Position numbers and translations under genes: made by a program. This document shows, piece by piece, positions 34,436 to 43,733 of a DNA stretch of 57,714 nt. The notes below the pieces were generated by a model. That model was not told where the DNA came from. It did no database searches and was given only the letters and a program-made list of their open reading frames with translations. Every line of letters begins with the position of its first letter. The first letter of the stretch is position 1. Source of the DNA: Bacteroidales bacterium (GTDB taxonomy: Bacteria; Bacteroidota; Bacteroidia; Bacteroidales; UBA12077); NCBI GenBank assembly GCA_003446015.1, contig DMBU01000149.1:1-57714 (forward strand). Reading direction: 5' to 3'.

Positions 34436-37400
34436 TGAAAGAGATATCTCGTATCATATTTTCCTTGTTTTTAACATTATTCATCTGTAACACATTTGCG
34501 CAAAGTCCCAGGTTTGACTCATTTAAAATCCTGAAAAACAAGAAAAGCGTTGAAGTAACAGCTATTTATCAGGATCATAAGGGGTATATCTGGTTAGGGA
34601 CCAATTATGGTTTAGTAAAATATGATGGTGTTGATTTTTATCTCTTTACAGAAAAAGATAGTTTATTTGATATCCAGATTTCATCCATAAAAGAAGATAA
34701 TAATGGAACATTATGGATTGGTCATAAAACAGGAAAAATATCAAGATTTGATGGTTTTGTATTCACTAAATTTAACCCGGAAGAAGGTCATTGTAAACAG
34801 GTTATATCATCATTTTTTACAGATAATAAAGGTGTAGTGTGGTTCTCAACCTATGGAGAAGGTGTTTACAATTATCAGGGCGAAAACCGAAAGAGATTAT
34901 ACAATATAAATGCAGATAACGGTCTAATCGATAATTATGTATATGATATTGTCCAGGATAAAGATTCATTGCTCTATTTTGCTACAGACAAAGGTATTTC
35001 GGTATATAACCCTAATAAAAATAAATTTACAGATCAAATTACCATGCTGGATGGTTTACCAGATAACATTGTAAAGCGCATCATAATCAAGGGTTCAGAG
35101 ATGTGGATAGCCATGGAAGATGCGGGTACATGTAAATACAATTTAAATACAAAAGAATTTTCATACATTACAGATTGGGAATTTGGTTCTGTTAATGATT
35201 TTGTGTGTATTTCGGAAAATGAATTATGGATTAGTACAAAAAGGAATGGTGTAATAAAGGTAAATTTTGACGACAAAGGAACAGCCTGGTACACCACGTA
35301 TGGAAGAAATAATAATCTCGCTGATAACAAAACAAATACAATATTTAAAGATCGGGAGAATAATATTTGGATAGGTACGCGAAATGGTTTATCCATAAGG
35401 AAAAATAACAATATTGAGTTTCTAAACCAGAAGGATGGTTTTACGATTAAAGATATCTTCAGTTTTGTAATTGACAACCAGGGAAACTACTGGATTGCTT
35501 CACAACAAGGATTATACATCGTAAATAAAGGAAAAATGGGCGAAATAAACCAAAAACTTTTGTTTTACGATCCAGAGAATCCTTATTCCTTCATTTCTTT
35601 ATATAAAGATTATTTAGGTGATATTTGGGCTGGTACATATGGTTACGGAGTTTTTAAAATTGATCCTTTTACTTTAGAAATAAAGAATTACAATTCGAAG
35701 AATGGCTTATCAAACGATAATGTTATTCATATTTCAGGAGATAAGGATAATATTTGGATTTCTACACTGGGTGGTGGAGTAACAAAGTATTGCTCAGGTA
35801 AAAATGAAGAATTCAGAACTTTTACAACTGCAAATGGCTTGACTTCTGATTATGTTTATTCAACTTTTACTGATTCTGAACATAGAACCTGGATTGCAAC
35901 AGATGGAGGAGGTGTGGTCTATTTTAAAAATGACAGTATTTATAGCTTTTCTAATCCTGAGTTGGATTCAATAAAGAAGACAGTATACTCAGTTATTGAA
36001 GATTCAAATAATCATATTTGGTTTAATTGTGCAAACAATGGGTTGTATCGGTATGATGGTAAGAGTTTTATAAATTACAACGAAGAAAATGGATTAAAAA
36101 GTAATTTTATTCAAAGTTTAACAACTGATGCCCTGGGAAACCCGGTATTTATAAGTAACGAAGGTATCGATATTTTCAATATCAAAGATAGCACATTCCA
36201 ATATCATGGCGATGCTGATGGTGTTGCTTATAAGGAACCCAATTTAAATGCTGTTTATAAAGATTTAAAGGGGAATATATGGGTAGGAACAGCATCAGGA
36301 ATAATAAAACTTAATTCAGATTATAATGATACCTTAAAAGTTTTACCTAAAATATTTATCTCTCAAAAAAGCATATTTTTTAATCCAATACTTGATTCTC
36401 AAAATAATTTTAAACACAATAAAAACCATTTATCGTTTTATTATACAGCCTTATGGTACAGATCAGCTGAGAATTTAAGTTACAGACATAAACTCGAAGG
36501 ATATGACATTGACTGGAATGCTGCCAGTAACCTGCGCATGGTAACCTATTCAAATCTGCCTCCAGGTGATTATAAGTTTGTAGTACAGGTAAATTATTCA
36601 GGAGGAAAATGGATTGGAAGTCCCGAATCTGAATTTTCATTCCATATTCGAAAGCCTTTCTGGAAAACAATTTGGTTTATTTCTGCTTCTGTAATACTTA
36701 TTTTGATTGGCATTTTCACCTTTATAAAAGCACGTATTAGAAACCTCGAACATGCAAAAGAAGTTCTGGAAGAAGAGGTTCGAAAACGTACTGCTGAAAT
36801 CATGCATCAAAAAGAAGAAATAGAAACTCAACGTGATGAGATTGAAGCTCAAAGAAATCATGTAATGGAGCAGCGAGATAAAATAGAATTACAAAATAAA
36901 AACATTACTTCAAGTATTGAATATGCGAGTCGGATACAGCGAGCAGTGCTGCCTCCAAAAGAAAACTTTGTAAAACACTTAGGCGAACATTTTATCTTTT
37001 TTCGTCCACGTGATATTGTAAGTGGTGATTTTTATTATTTAAGTGCAAAAGATGAAAATATAGTTGTTGCTGCAGCCGATTGCACAGGTCATGGTGTTCC
37101 TGGTGCCTTTATGAGTATCTTGGGAATATCATTGCTCGATCAAATTATGAGTCAAATTTCTGATTCATTTACTGCTGGTGATATTTTAACACTTTTACGC
37201 GAAGAAATAAAACAAGCATTGCGCCAAACAGGAAAAGACGACGAAGCAAAAGATGGAATGGATATTTCGTTGTGTGTATTAAATCGTAAAAAGAATACTT
37301 TGCATTTTGCTGGAGCGTATAATCCTTTAATTCTCATAAGAGATAACGAAATAATTAAATATAAAGGTGACAAAATGCCCATTGGAATTTTTATTAAAGA

Positions 37401-37656
37401 GAAGGAAGCATTTACAAATCATGTGATTGAAATCCAAAATGGTGATTCACTATATCTTTATTCCGATGGATTTCAGGATCAGTTTGGTGGGTCAGACAAA
37501 AAGAAATTTTTACCTAAAAATTTGAATAATTTACTACTTGAAATCTCTGATAAATCAACTCTGGAACAACTTGATATTCTTAATGAAACATTAGAGAACT
37601 GGAAAGGAAAAGAACCACAGGTTGATGATATTATTGTATTGGGATTCAAAATATAG
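34435..37656 (+). CDS. Reg_prop propeller sensor with SpoIIE (PP2C-type) phosphatase output
   Basis: A 1073-residue membrane sensor. A signal peptide is followed by two-component-type propeller repeats (~30-640; YIWLGTNYGLVKYDG and repeats of IWIGT..GL), a Y_Y_Y domain (~660-735; YRHKLEGYDIDWN, NLPPGDYKFVVQV), one membrane helix (742-766), a coiled coil (~767-835) and a SpoIIE phosphatase (~850-1073; RPRDIVSGDFYY, AADCTGHGVPGAFMS, LYLYSDGFQDQFGG). Most Reg_prop proteins end in a histidine kinase; this one ends in a serine/threonine phosphatase that normally acts on an anti-sigma-factor antagonist. No such partner is encoded next to it. It is coupled by a one-base overlap to yceI. Confidence 0.9.
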   Translation: MKEISRIIFSLFLTLFICNTFAQSPRFDSFKILKNKKSVEVTAIYQDHKGYIWLGTNYGLVKYDGVDFYLFTEKDSLFDIQISSIKEDNNGTLWIGHKTGKISRFDGFVFTKFNPEEGHCKQVISSFFTDNKGVVWFSTYGEGVYNYQGENRKRLYNINADNGLIDNYVYDIVQDKDSLLYFATDKGISVYNPNKNKFTDQITMLDGLPDNIVKRIIIKGSEMWIAMEDAGTCKYNLNTKEFSYITDWEFGSVNDFVCISENELWISTKRNGVIKVNFDDKGTAWYTTYGRNNNLADNKTNTIFKDRENNIWIGTRNGLSIRKNNNIEFLNQKDGFTIKDIFSFVIDNQGNYWIASQQGLYIVNKGKMGEINQKLLFYDPENPYSFISLYKDYLGDIWAGTYGYGVFKIDPFTLEIKNYNSKNGLSNDNVIHISGDKDNIWISTLGGGVTKYCSGKNEEFRTFTTANGLTSDYVYSTFTDSEHRTWIATDGGGVVYFKNDSIYSFSNPELDSIKKTVYSVIEDSNNHIWFNCANNGLYRYDGKSFINYNEENGLKSNFIQSLTTDALGNPVFISNEGIDIFNIKDSTFQYHGDADGVAYKEPNLNAVYKDLKGNIWVGTASGIIKLNSDYNDTLKVLPKIFISQKSIFFNPILDSQNNFKHNKNHLSFYYTALWYRSAENLSYRHKLEGYDIDWNAASNLRMVTYSNLPPGDYKFVVQVNYSGGKWIGSPESEFSFHIRKPFWKTIWFISASVILILIGIFTFIKARIRNLEHAKEVLEEEVRKRTAEIMHQKEEIETQRDEIEAQRNHVMEQRDKIELQNKNITSSIEYASRIQRAVLPPKENFVKHLGEHFIFFRPRDIVSGDFYYLSAKDENIVVAAADCTGHGVPGAFMSILGISLLDQIMSQISDSFTAGDILTLLREEIKQALRQTGKDDEAKDGMDISLCVLNRKKNTLHFAGAYNPLILIRDNEIIKYKGDKMPIGIFIKEKEAFTNHVIEIQNGDSLYLYSDGFQDQFGGSDKKKFLPKNLNNLLLEISDKSTLEQLDILNETLENWKGKEPQVDDIIVLGFKI

Positions 37657-37855
37657 CTTCTTAATTATTTACAAATATTGCCTTAGAGAGTAAACATTTT
37701 CAATGCTTCGAATGTTTTTAATATTATCCAGAAGTAACATTATGAAAGCATAGTAAATCCGCTAACCAGTGTTCACTATTAAATAAATGCTGAACCCGTC
37801 ACGGATAACAAACAATTACAACTACTTGTAATAAAGAGTAAAACAGATTTTAACA

Positions 37856-38419
37856 ATGGGAACAAAAAAAGAGTTGTCAACAGAACAACAAACAGAACTA
37901 ATTCGTGTATTAAAAGTCCGTTTTGAAAAGAACATGAACCGCCATAAAGGTATAGAATGGAATAATGTACAAACAAAGCTAGTGTCCAATCCCGGGAAAT
38001 TGTGGTCGTTAAATGAAATGGAAAGAACAGGCGGTGAACCAGATGTCGTTGGTCTGGATAAAAATACGGGTGAATATATTTTTTATGATTGTTCAGCTGA
38101 AAGTCCCAAAGGCAGAAGAAGTATTTGTTACGATCGTGACGCACTTGAATCAAGAAAAGAACATAAACCAAAAAATAACGCTATTGACATGGCAGCTTCA
38201 ATGGGTATTGAGCTTTTAACAGAAGATCAATATCGGGAATTGCAGTTACTCGGAAAATTTGATCTGAAAACATCAAGCTGGGTGAAAACCCCTTCCGAAA
38301 TTAGAAAGCTTGGTGGTGCAATTTTTTGTGATCTTCGTTACAAGCATGTATTTGTATATCACAATGGTGCAGAATCTTACTATGGATCCAGAGGTTTCCG
38401 GGGATTACTAAGGGTTTAA
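37856..38419 (+). CDS. DUF4256 family protein
   Basis: A 187-residue soluble protein. The pattern RFEKNMNRHKGIEWNNVQTKL, GGEPDVVGLDKNTGEYIFYDCSAESPKGRRSICYD and VFVYHNGAESYYGSRGFRG is characteristic of DUF4256, a widespread family with no known activity. It has many conserved aromatic, Glu, Asp and Arg residues, suggesting an enzyme. Single gene. The preceding region 37657-37855 shows no gene. Convergent with nudC. Confidence 0.78.
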   Translation: MGTKKELSTEQQTELIRVLKVRFEKNMNRHKGIEWNNVQTKLVSNPGKLWSLNEMERTGGEPDVVGLDKNTGEYIFYDCSAESPKGRRSICYDRDALESRKEHKPKNNAIDMAASMGIELLTEDQYRELQLLGKFDLKTSSWVKTPSEIRKLGGAIFCDLRYKHVFVYHNGAESYYGSRGFRGLLRV

Positions 38420-38491
38420 TCCTCTTGAATTGAAATCTTCATAGAATCAATGATCACTTTATATTCTTATGGAATAATAGAATGGGTCTCC

Positions 38492-39343
38492 TTATAAAGG
38501 GAGAAAAATACGGTTTTCTCCTTGATCAAATTTTTCAATCATCTCACCGGCAATGCTTAAATTCAAAGAATGTTTAGGAAGGTTTCCCCTGGTGAACCAT
38601 GCAGCTTCTGCAATTTCTTTAGGATCAATAGTTATAACCTGATTTTCATCAGCTTCTGCTACAAAGCCTATCATCATCGAAGCAGATAAAGGCCAGGGCT
38701 GACTTTTATAATAGCGTATATTCTTAATATCTAACCCTACCTCTTCTTTAACCTCACGAATTACAGCTTCTTCGAGCGATTCACCAATATCAACATAACC
38801 GGCAATTAACGAATACCAGCCTCCAGACCAGTTTGAGCCACGGGCCAATAGAATTCTATTCTTACAAATGATTGCTACAATAACAGCCGGTGAGATTTTA
38901 GGATAAATAATGGTATTGCAATCCGGACAAATCAGGGCTCTTTCATCTTGCTTTTGCTGCGTATATGTTCCACATTTACCGCAAAATTTGTTTTGTGTAT
39001 ACCAGTTTCTCAAATGAAATCCTGCTATACTTATCCAGGCTATCTCTTGCTGGCTAATGGATCGGAAGAAATCAATTTCCTTATACATAAAATCCGGATG
39101 ATCCACCTTTGGCTTTTCCCATATCAGAAAACAAGGGACATCATTCAATGTAAACAAAAATGTATTTTCAGCGGTATCTGAAATTTCCGGAAAATCTTTT
39201 CTTTTTGGCAGTTCGTATACATCATCTTTGATTTTCAATAACAAGCAATTTTCATCATAATGAAGAACATAATCATTTTCTGCAATATTTTTTTTAGTAA
39301 GAAACTGATTGTTAAATCGGTGAGGAAAAATATCCTGTATCAT
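38492..39343 (-). CDS. nudC: NAD(+) diphosphatase NudC (RNA-deNADding Nudix hydrolase)
   Basis: A 283-residue protein with all hallmarks of NudC: a four-cysteine zinc ribbon (CGKCGTYTQQKQDE, then ICPDCN), the Nudix box GYVDIGESLEEAVIREVKEEVG and the NADH-specific signature SQPWPLSASMM. It hydrolyses NAD(H) to NMN and AMP and removes NAD caps from RNA 5' ends. The N-terminal ~100 residues form the usual variable domain. Monocistronic, transcribed towards the DUF4256 gene. Confidence 0.92.
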   Translation of the reverse strand: MIQDIFPHRFNNQFLTKKNIAENDYVLHYDENCLLLKIKDDVYELPKRKDFPEISDTAENTFLFTLNDVPCFLIWEKPKVDHPDFMYKEIDFFRSISQQEIAWISIAGFHLRNWYTQNKFCGKCGTYTQQKQDERALICPDCNTIIYPKISPAVIVAIICKNRILLARGSNWSGGWYSLIAGYVDIGESLEEAVIREVKEEVGLDIKNIRYYKSQPWPLSASMMIGFVAEADENQVITIDPKEIAEAAWFTRGNLPKHSLNLSIAGEMIEKFDQGENRIFLPL

Positions 39344-39560
39344 ATTAGGAGCTTATTTTATTTATAATTCAATTATCATATTTGATTATGCGAAGTTAAA
39401 TAAAGCCTGAGTAATTTTAAATTGATACAATTATAAAAATATTGGTTTCTTTCTCGAAAAATAAATAAAACAATAAAGTTCAAAATTCAGACTACCAGAT
39501 TGATTATAAAATATATCTGTTAGTTTCTTAAAAAATATAAATATTTTTATGTATATTATA

Positions 39561-39591
39561 TTTGACATTATGTACAATATTTTTATCTTTG
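39561..39591 (+). promoter_or_regulatory. Promoter of the membrane protein-XRE pair
   Basis: TTTG (39561-39564), 19 bp, TATCTTTG (39584-39591): a full consensus Bacteroidota promoter. A TGTACA core lies in the spacer (39571-39576). Expected leader about 35 nt. The wider gap 39344-39631 holds no gene. Confidence 0.78.
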
Positions 39592-39631
39592 TATCGAATA
39601 TTATTTACATTAAGTATAAAAAGTTAGACAT

Positions 39632-40090
39632 ATGAAAGAAAAAATGTATCGTAAGGAAACCAGAATCCTGGTAAGTTTAATTAGTACTATTCTAATTTTT
39701 GGACTCTATGCAATGTATGTTTATACAAATTATATTGCAGAAAACCCTGAAATTTTAAATGATCTTAAATTCTGGGGTAAAACGTTCTTCATCTTTATTC
39801 CGATAATGATTGTAGCTCAAATAGTTATTCATATTATTTTTGCAATAATTAATAAAATAATAACCAATGAAGATATACCAAGCCTCACCGACGAAATGGA
39901 TAAATTAATTGAACTTAAATCTTTAAAAATATCACGTTGGGTTAATTCAGGTATCTTTTTTATGGCAATGGGTAGTTTATTACTGGGCATGCAAATATGG
40001 GTCATGTTAATCTTAATGGTCACATCATGTTTTTTATCCACTATCGCAGAGGCTATTGCACAAATTTATTTTTATAAAAAAGGAATTTAA
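39632..40090 (+). CDS. Four-helix membrane protein paired with an XRE regulator
   Basis: A 152-residue protein with four membrane helices (~12-35, 48-70, 103-120, 123-145) and a cytoplasmic loop containing NEDIPSLTDEMDKLIELKSLKI. Bacterial pairs of a small membrane protein (DUF2178-like) with a short XRE regulator are common, and this has the same topology and loop, but the family match is tentative. The XRE gene starts only 1 bp after its stop codon, so the two are coupled. The role may be membrane signal sensing. Confidence 0.65.
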   Translation: MKEKMYRKETRILVSLISTILIFGLYAMYVYTNYIAENPEILNDLKFWGKTFFIFIPIMIVAQIVIHIIFAIINKIITNEDIPSLTDEMDKLIELKSLKISRWVNSGIFFMAMGSLLLGMQIWVMLILMVTSCFLSTIAEAIAQIYFYKKGI

Positions 40091-40091
40091 A

Positions 40092-40313
40092 ATGAGTAAA
40101 TGTAATATTGATAATAATATTCGTAAGTTTCGTTTTAATCAAGGTGAAATGACTCAGCAAGAACTGGCTGATAAAGTTGGGGTAACACGACAAACGATTG
40201 TTGCCATTGAAAACGGAAAGTACTCACCAACTCTTGAATTAGCCTTTCGAATTTCTCTGGTATTTAATGTTCCGTTAAATGAGGTTTTTTCATTTAAATC
40301 AGAGGAAAAATAA
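40092..40313 (+). CDS. Small XRE-family helix-turn-helix regulator
   Basis: A 73-residue protein read from ATG 40092 (an upstream in-frame ATG at 40056 lies within the previous gene). It is almost all HTH domain: MTQQELADKVGVTRQTIVAIENGKYSPTLELAFRISLVF, followed by NVPLNEVFSF. This is the YgzD/YozG-like type that regulates with a membrane partner. It could autoregulate the consensus promoter at 39561. Confidence 0.88.
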   Translation: MSKCNIDNNIRKFRFNQGEMTQQELADKVGVTRQTIVAIENGKYSPTLELAFRISLVFNVPLNEVFSFKSEEK

Positions 40314-40397
40314 AAAATGAAATTAAAAGCCTCAAACTTATTTTGTAACTTGTTTATCCAACTATTAGGATTGTTCAACTAATAAATAAAAAATGTC

Positions 40398-42107
40398 ATG
40401 AACATAATCAAAGCTACAAACAAAGCCATCAGATTACTTCCTGGTATAATCATCGCTATTCTGCTATGGATATTATGGTTTCTTGTTCCTCAACTCACAA
40501 CCGGGGGCACTGCAATGGTGGTAAGTGTTTTCGGAGGACTAGCCTGTAGTTTTCTCATTCTTATCTGGTGGGTATTTTTTAGTCGTGCAGGTTTAGTAGA
40601 CCGTTTATTAGCTGTTGCAGTTATGTTAGTTGCTTTAGTCATTTTTAATCGATTTACACATGATTCAATAAAAACAGGCATGTCAGGTTTAATGTATTTT
40701 ATATATGCGGTACCCATCTTAAGCATATCATTTGTAATCTGGGCTGCAGTTAGCCGGAACATGTCAAAAATGTTAAAACGTTTAACAATGATACTTACCA
40801 TTGTCTTTGCGTGCGGATTCTGGACTCTTCTTCGATCAGAAGGTATCACAGGAAATGCCAGTGCTATATTTGAATGGCGTTGGGCAAAAACAAATGAGGA
40901 GAAATTACTAAGCCAGTCCGAAGAAGTTTTAACAAAACGAGGTAATTTAAAAGAAACTGATGCAAATTGGCCAGGTTTTCGTGGTCCAAATCGTGATAAT
41001 AAAGTGCGTGGAGTAAAAATTGAAACAGACTGGACAAACTCACCACCTGTTGAGTTATGGCGCAAACCTATTGGTCCGGGCTGTTCTTCCTTTGCTGTGC
41101 TTGGTTCTGTCTTTTATACACAAGAGCAACGTGGTGATGATGAAGTGGTTTCATGTTACAATCTAGAAACAGGCGAAGCCATCTGGAAACATTCCGACAA
41201 GGCTCGTTTTTGGGATTCTCATGCTGGTGCAGGGCCCCGGTCCACACCATACATTCAAGATAGCCTTTTATACACTTTAGGGGCAACGGGTATATTAAAT
41301 GTACTAAATCTTTACAATGGCAAACTTATCTGGTCCAAAAATGCAGCTGAAGATATCCAAGATACAATTCCGGGTTGGGGATACACCAGCTCACCAGTGG
41401 TAATTGATAGTGTTATTATAGTTGCTGTATCTGGAACATTAGTTGCTTACGATGCATATTCAGGTGAACTTAAATGGCGAGGTCCTGATGGCGGAGAAAA
41501 CTATTCTTCACCGCATTTTATCACTATTGGTGGTGTTAAACAAGTATTAATGATGAGTGAAAATGCCGTAAACAGTTTTAATCCTGCAAATGGAGAAATA
41601 TTATGGCAACGAAAATGGGGAGCCGGAGCAATTGTGCAACCAGCGATGACTGATGAAGGCGATATTCTAATAAGTGAAGGATATAAAAAAGGGATTCATC
41701 GAATTCATGTTTCTAAGAATTCAGGTAATTGGATAATTAAAGATTTGTGGATGACAAGTAAAATTCGGCCTGATTTTAATGATTTTGTAGTTCATAAAGG
41801 ATTCTTATATGGTTTTGAAGGATTAAGTTTAACATGTATTGATTTAAATAATGGTGAAAGAAAGTGGAAAGCTGGTAGATACGGTGGACAGGTCCTTATA
41901 CTAACTGATCAGGATTTACTTCTTGTTTTATCAGAAAAAGGAGAACTGGTGCTACTTGAAGCAAATCCGGAAAAACTTACTGAACTAGCAAAATTTCAGG
42001 CCATTGAAGGTAAAACATGGAATCATCATGTGCTGGTCAATGATATAATTCTTGTGCGAAATACACAGGAGATGGCTGCATTCAGATTGACATTAGCTAA
42101 TAATTGA
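40398..42107 (+). CDS. Membrane-anchored PQQ-like beta-propeller protein
   Basis: A 569-residue protein. Residues 1-150 hold about five membrane helices (GIIIAILLWILWFLVPQL, SVFGGLACSFLILIWWVFF and others). From ~190 the sequence switches to an outer-facing PQQ-like propeller: NWPGFRGPNRDNKV, then blades with the GEAIWK, GKLIWSKN, GELKWRG and GEILWQRKW repeats. Such folds either bind quinone cofactors or serve as assembly scaffolds like BamB. Key PQQ ligands cannot be confirmed, so the enzymatic status is unknown. It is a single gene after the XRE pair. Confidence 0.82.
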   Translation: MNIIKATNKAIRLLPGIIIAILLWILWFLVPQLTTGGTAMVVSVFGGLACSFLILIWWVFFSRAGLVDRLLAVAVMLVALVIFNRFTHDSIKTGMSGLMYFIYAVPILSISFVIWAAVSRNMSKMLKRLTMILTIVFACGFWTLLRSEGITGNASAIFEWRWAKTNEEKLLSQSEEVLTKRGNLKETDANWPGFRGPNRDNKVRGVKIETDWTNSPPVELWRKPIGPGCSSFAVLGSVFYTQEQRGDDEVVSCYNLETGEAIWKHSDKARFWDSHAGAGPRSTPYIQDSLLYTLGATGILNVLNLYNGKLIWSKNAAEDIQDTIPGWGYTSSPVVIDSVIIVAVSGTLVAYDAYSGELKWRGPDGGENYSSPHFITIGGVKQVLMMSENAVNSFNPANGEILWQRKWGAGAIVQPAMTDEGDILISEGYKKGIHRIHVSKNSGNWIIKDLWMTSKIRPDFNDFVVHKGFLYGFEGLSLTCIDLNNGERKWKAGRYGGQVLILTDQDLLLVLSEKGELVLLEANPEKLTELAKFQAIEGKTWNHHVLVNDIILVRNTQEMAAFRLTLANN

Positions 42108-42143
42108 TTTGTAAAGTATTTAATCAATGAAGTTAAAAAATTA

Positions 42144-42767
42144 ATGATGGATAAGGCAGAAAAATTTTGGGACAAACAATCAATCCGATTTGAAAAACAA
42201 ATCCATAGAGATGAAGAATCATTCGTTAAGATTATTGAGAAAACAAGAAAATATCTCAACAATAGTGATAAAGTTTTAGATTTTGCTTGTGGAATAGGAA
42301 CATCGTCTATAAATATGATTGATCATGTAAAAGAAATTCAAGCCATAGATATTTCGTCGGGTATGATAGAGGTGGCAAAAAAAAGAATGAACAAACTTCC
42401 CCAAAAAAATATAGATTTCATTCATACAAGCTTATTTGATGAGCAATTTAAAAGCGGATCCTTTGATGTTATTACGGCTTTTAATATCCTTCATTTATTA
42501 GAAGAACCTAAAATAGAGATCCATAGAATATATGATTTACTTAAGCCGGGAGGACTATTCATTTCGTCATCAGCCTTTTTAGGTGAAAAATCAGCTTTTC
42601 GTTTTATCTTTTTTCTTATGAGTAAAATGCGAATAGTTCCACATTTGAAATTGTTAAAAATAGATGAATTTGAGAATTTAGTGATTTCAGAGAATTTTAA
42701 AATTATTGAAACACAAACATCAAATCATCCTACACCAAATGGCTTTATTACGGCAAAGAAGGTTTAG
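42144..42767 (+). CDS. Class I SAM-dependent methyltransferase
   Basis: A 207-residue protein with an ATGATG start (42144 or 42147). The methyltransferase fold is clear: VLDFACGIGTSSINMI (SAM loop), EIQAIDISSGMIEVAKKRM (acidic ribose contact), GSFDVITAFNILHLLEEP and LLKPGGLFISSSAF. The text is typical of small-molecule methyltransferases of the UbiE/BioC type. Substrate unknown. It is 36 bp downstream of the PQQ-like gene and 39 bp before the C_GCAxxG gene, so an operon is plausible. Confidence 0.82.
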   Translation: MMDKAEKFWDKQSIRFEKQIHRDEESFVKIIEKTRKYLNNSDKVLDFACGIGTSSINMIDHVKEIQAIDISSGMIEVAKKRMNKLPQKNIDFIHTSLFDEQFKSGSFDVITAFNILHLLEEPKIEIHRIYDLLKPGGLFISSSAFLGEKSAFRFIFFLMSKMRIVPHLKLLKIDEFENLVISENFKIIETQTSNHPTPNGFITAKKV

Positions 42768-42806
42768 AGTGCGGTATTGATAATAAATTCAGGCAAATAA
42801 ATTATT

Positions 42807-43643
42807 ATGATTATTCTCAAAACACATAAAATCAAGTTAAAAACAAAACGTATTTTTCTAACAAAAGGTACTTGTTCACATACTTTCTTTTATATTCTAA
42901 ATCGTGAATTTGGTTATCCTAAACCTGATGAAGAACAAGCCATTGATCCTTTGGCTGGTGGAATAGTTCAACAGGGATATCAGTGCGGAATGCTTTGGGG
43001 AGCCTCATTGGCCCTGGGTGCAGAAACGTTCAGAAGATATAAGGATATAAATAAGGCTACAGTTGTTGCTATTCAAGCCACTCAACATGTAATAAAATCT
43101 TTTGAAAAACAAACAAAATGTATTGAATGTGAAGATTTTACTAAAACCGATTTTAAAAATAAATGGGGTATTGCTAAATTCTTATTCTCTGGTAAATTTT
43201 TATCATGTTTTAAGTTAGCCGAGAAATGGGCTCCAGAAGCAATTAAAGCGGCACACGAAGGATTAGAATTAGATCAAACTCAATCAACTCAAAAGGCTAT
43301 AAGTTGTGCATCTGAAGTAATTAGAAAGATGGGTGGATCCGATGAAGAAAAAGTTATGGTAGCAGGATTTGCTGGTGGGCTTGGATTATGTGGGAGTGGA
43401 TGTGGTGCTTTAGCTGCTGCCATTTGGAAAACAATTCTGGATTTAGTAAAAGATAATAGCTGGAAACCGACCTTTCCTGATCCAGTTTCAGAGAATATTA
43501 TTAATAAATTCTACCAGTCAACAAATTATAAAATGTCATGTTATGAAATATGTGGAAGAAGATTTAAATCCACGAAAGATCATACCGAATTTATAAGAAA
43601 TGATGGTTGTGATAAACTGATAAATGTCCTAGCGCAATCCTGA
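42807..43643 (+). CDS. Internally duplicated C_GCAxxG_C_C family protein
   Basis: A 278-residue protein built from two copies of a redox-type module. Copy 1: C23 in GTCSHTFFYI, GGIVQQGYQCGMLWGASLALGA (C60), then a CIEC pair near 116-119. Copy 2: ISCASEVIRKMGG, GGLGLCGSGCGALAAAIWKTI, then a CYEICG pair. The C_GCAxxG_C_C family carries conserved cysteines proposed to bind a metal or to work in redox, and single-module members are the norm. The copy-1 core is CGMLWG instead of CGALAA. Function unknown. Confidence 0.75.
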   Translation: MIILKTHKIKLKTKRIFLTKGTCSHTFFYILNREFGYPKPDEEQAIDPLAGGIVQQGYQCGMLWGASLALGAETFRRYKDINKATVVAIQATQHVIKSFEKQTKCIECEDFTKTDFKNKWGIAKFLFSGKFLSCFKLAEKWAPEAIKAAHEGLELDQTQSTQKAISCASEVIRKMGGSDEEKVMVAGFAGGLGLCGSGCGALAAAIWKTILDLVKDNSWKPTFPDPVSENIINKFYQSTNYKMSCYEICGRRFKSTKDHTEFIRNDGCDKLINVLAQS

Positions 43644-43691
43644 TTTTGTACAATTCCAAAAATAAATAAGTATTGCCGATTAAGTAAGAAA

Positions 43692-43713
43692 AAAGCTGTC
43701 ATAGAACAGCTTT
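43692..43713. terminator. Bidirectional hairpin terminator
   Basis: AAAGCTGT (43692-43699) and ACAGCTTT (43706-43713) between the convergent C_GCAxxG and lipoprotein genes; the A run is on the left, and no good T run follows on the right. Confidence 0.6.
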
Positions 43714-43733
43714 CATCTCTTGGTTAAAAAGAT

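Noticed and set aside
40490..41065. 191-codon minus-strand open frame in the PQQ-like gene
   Set aside because: Antisense shadow of a well-supported gene with membrane helices; no independent motif or promoter.
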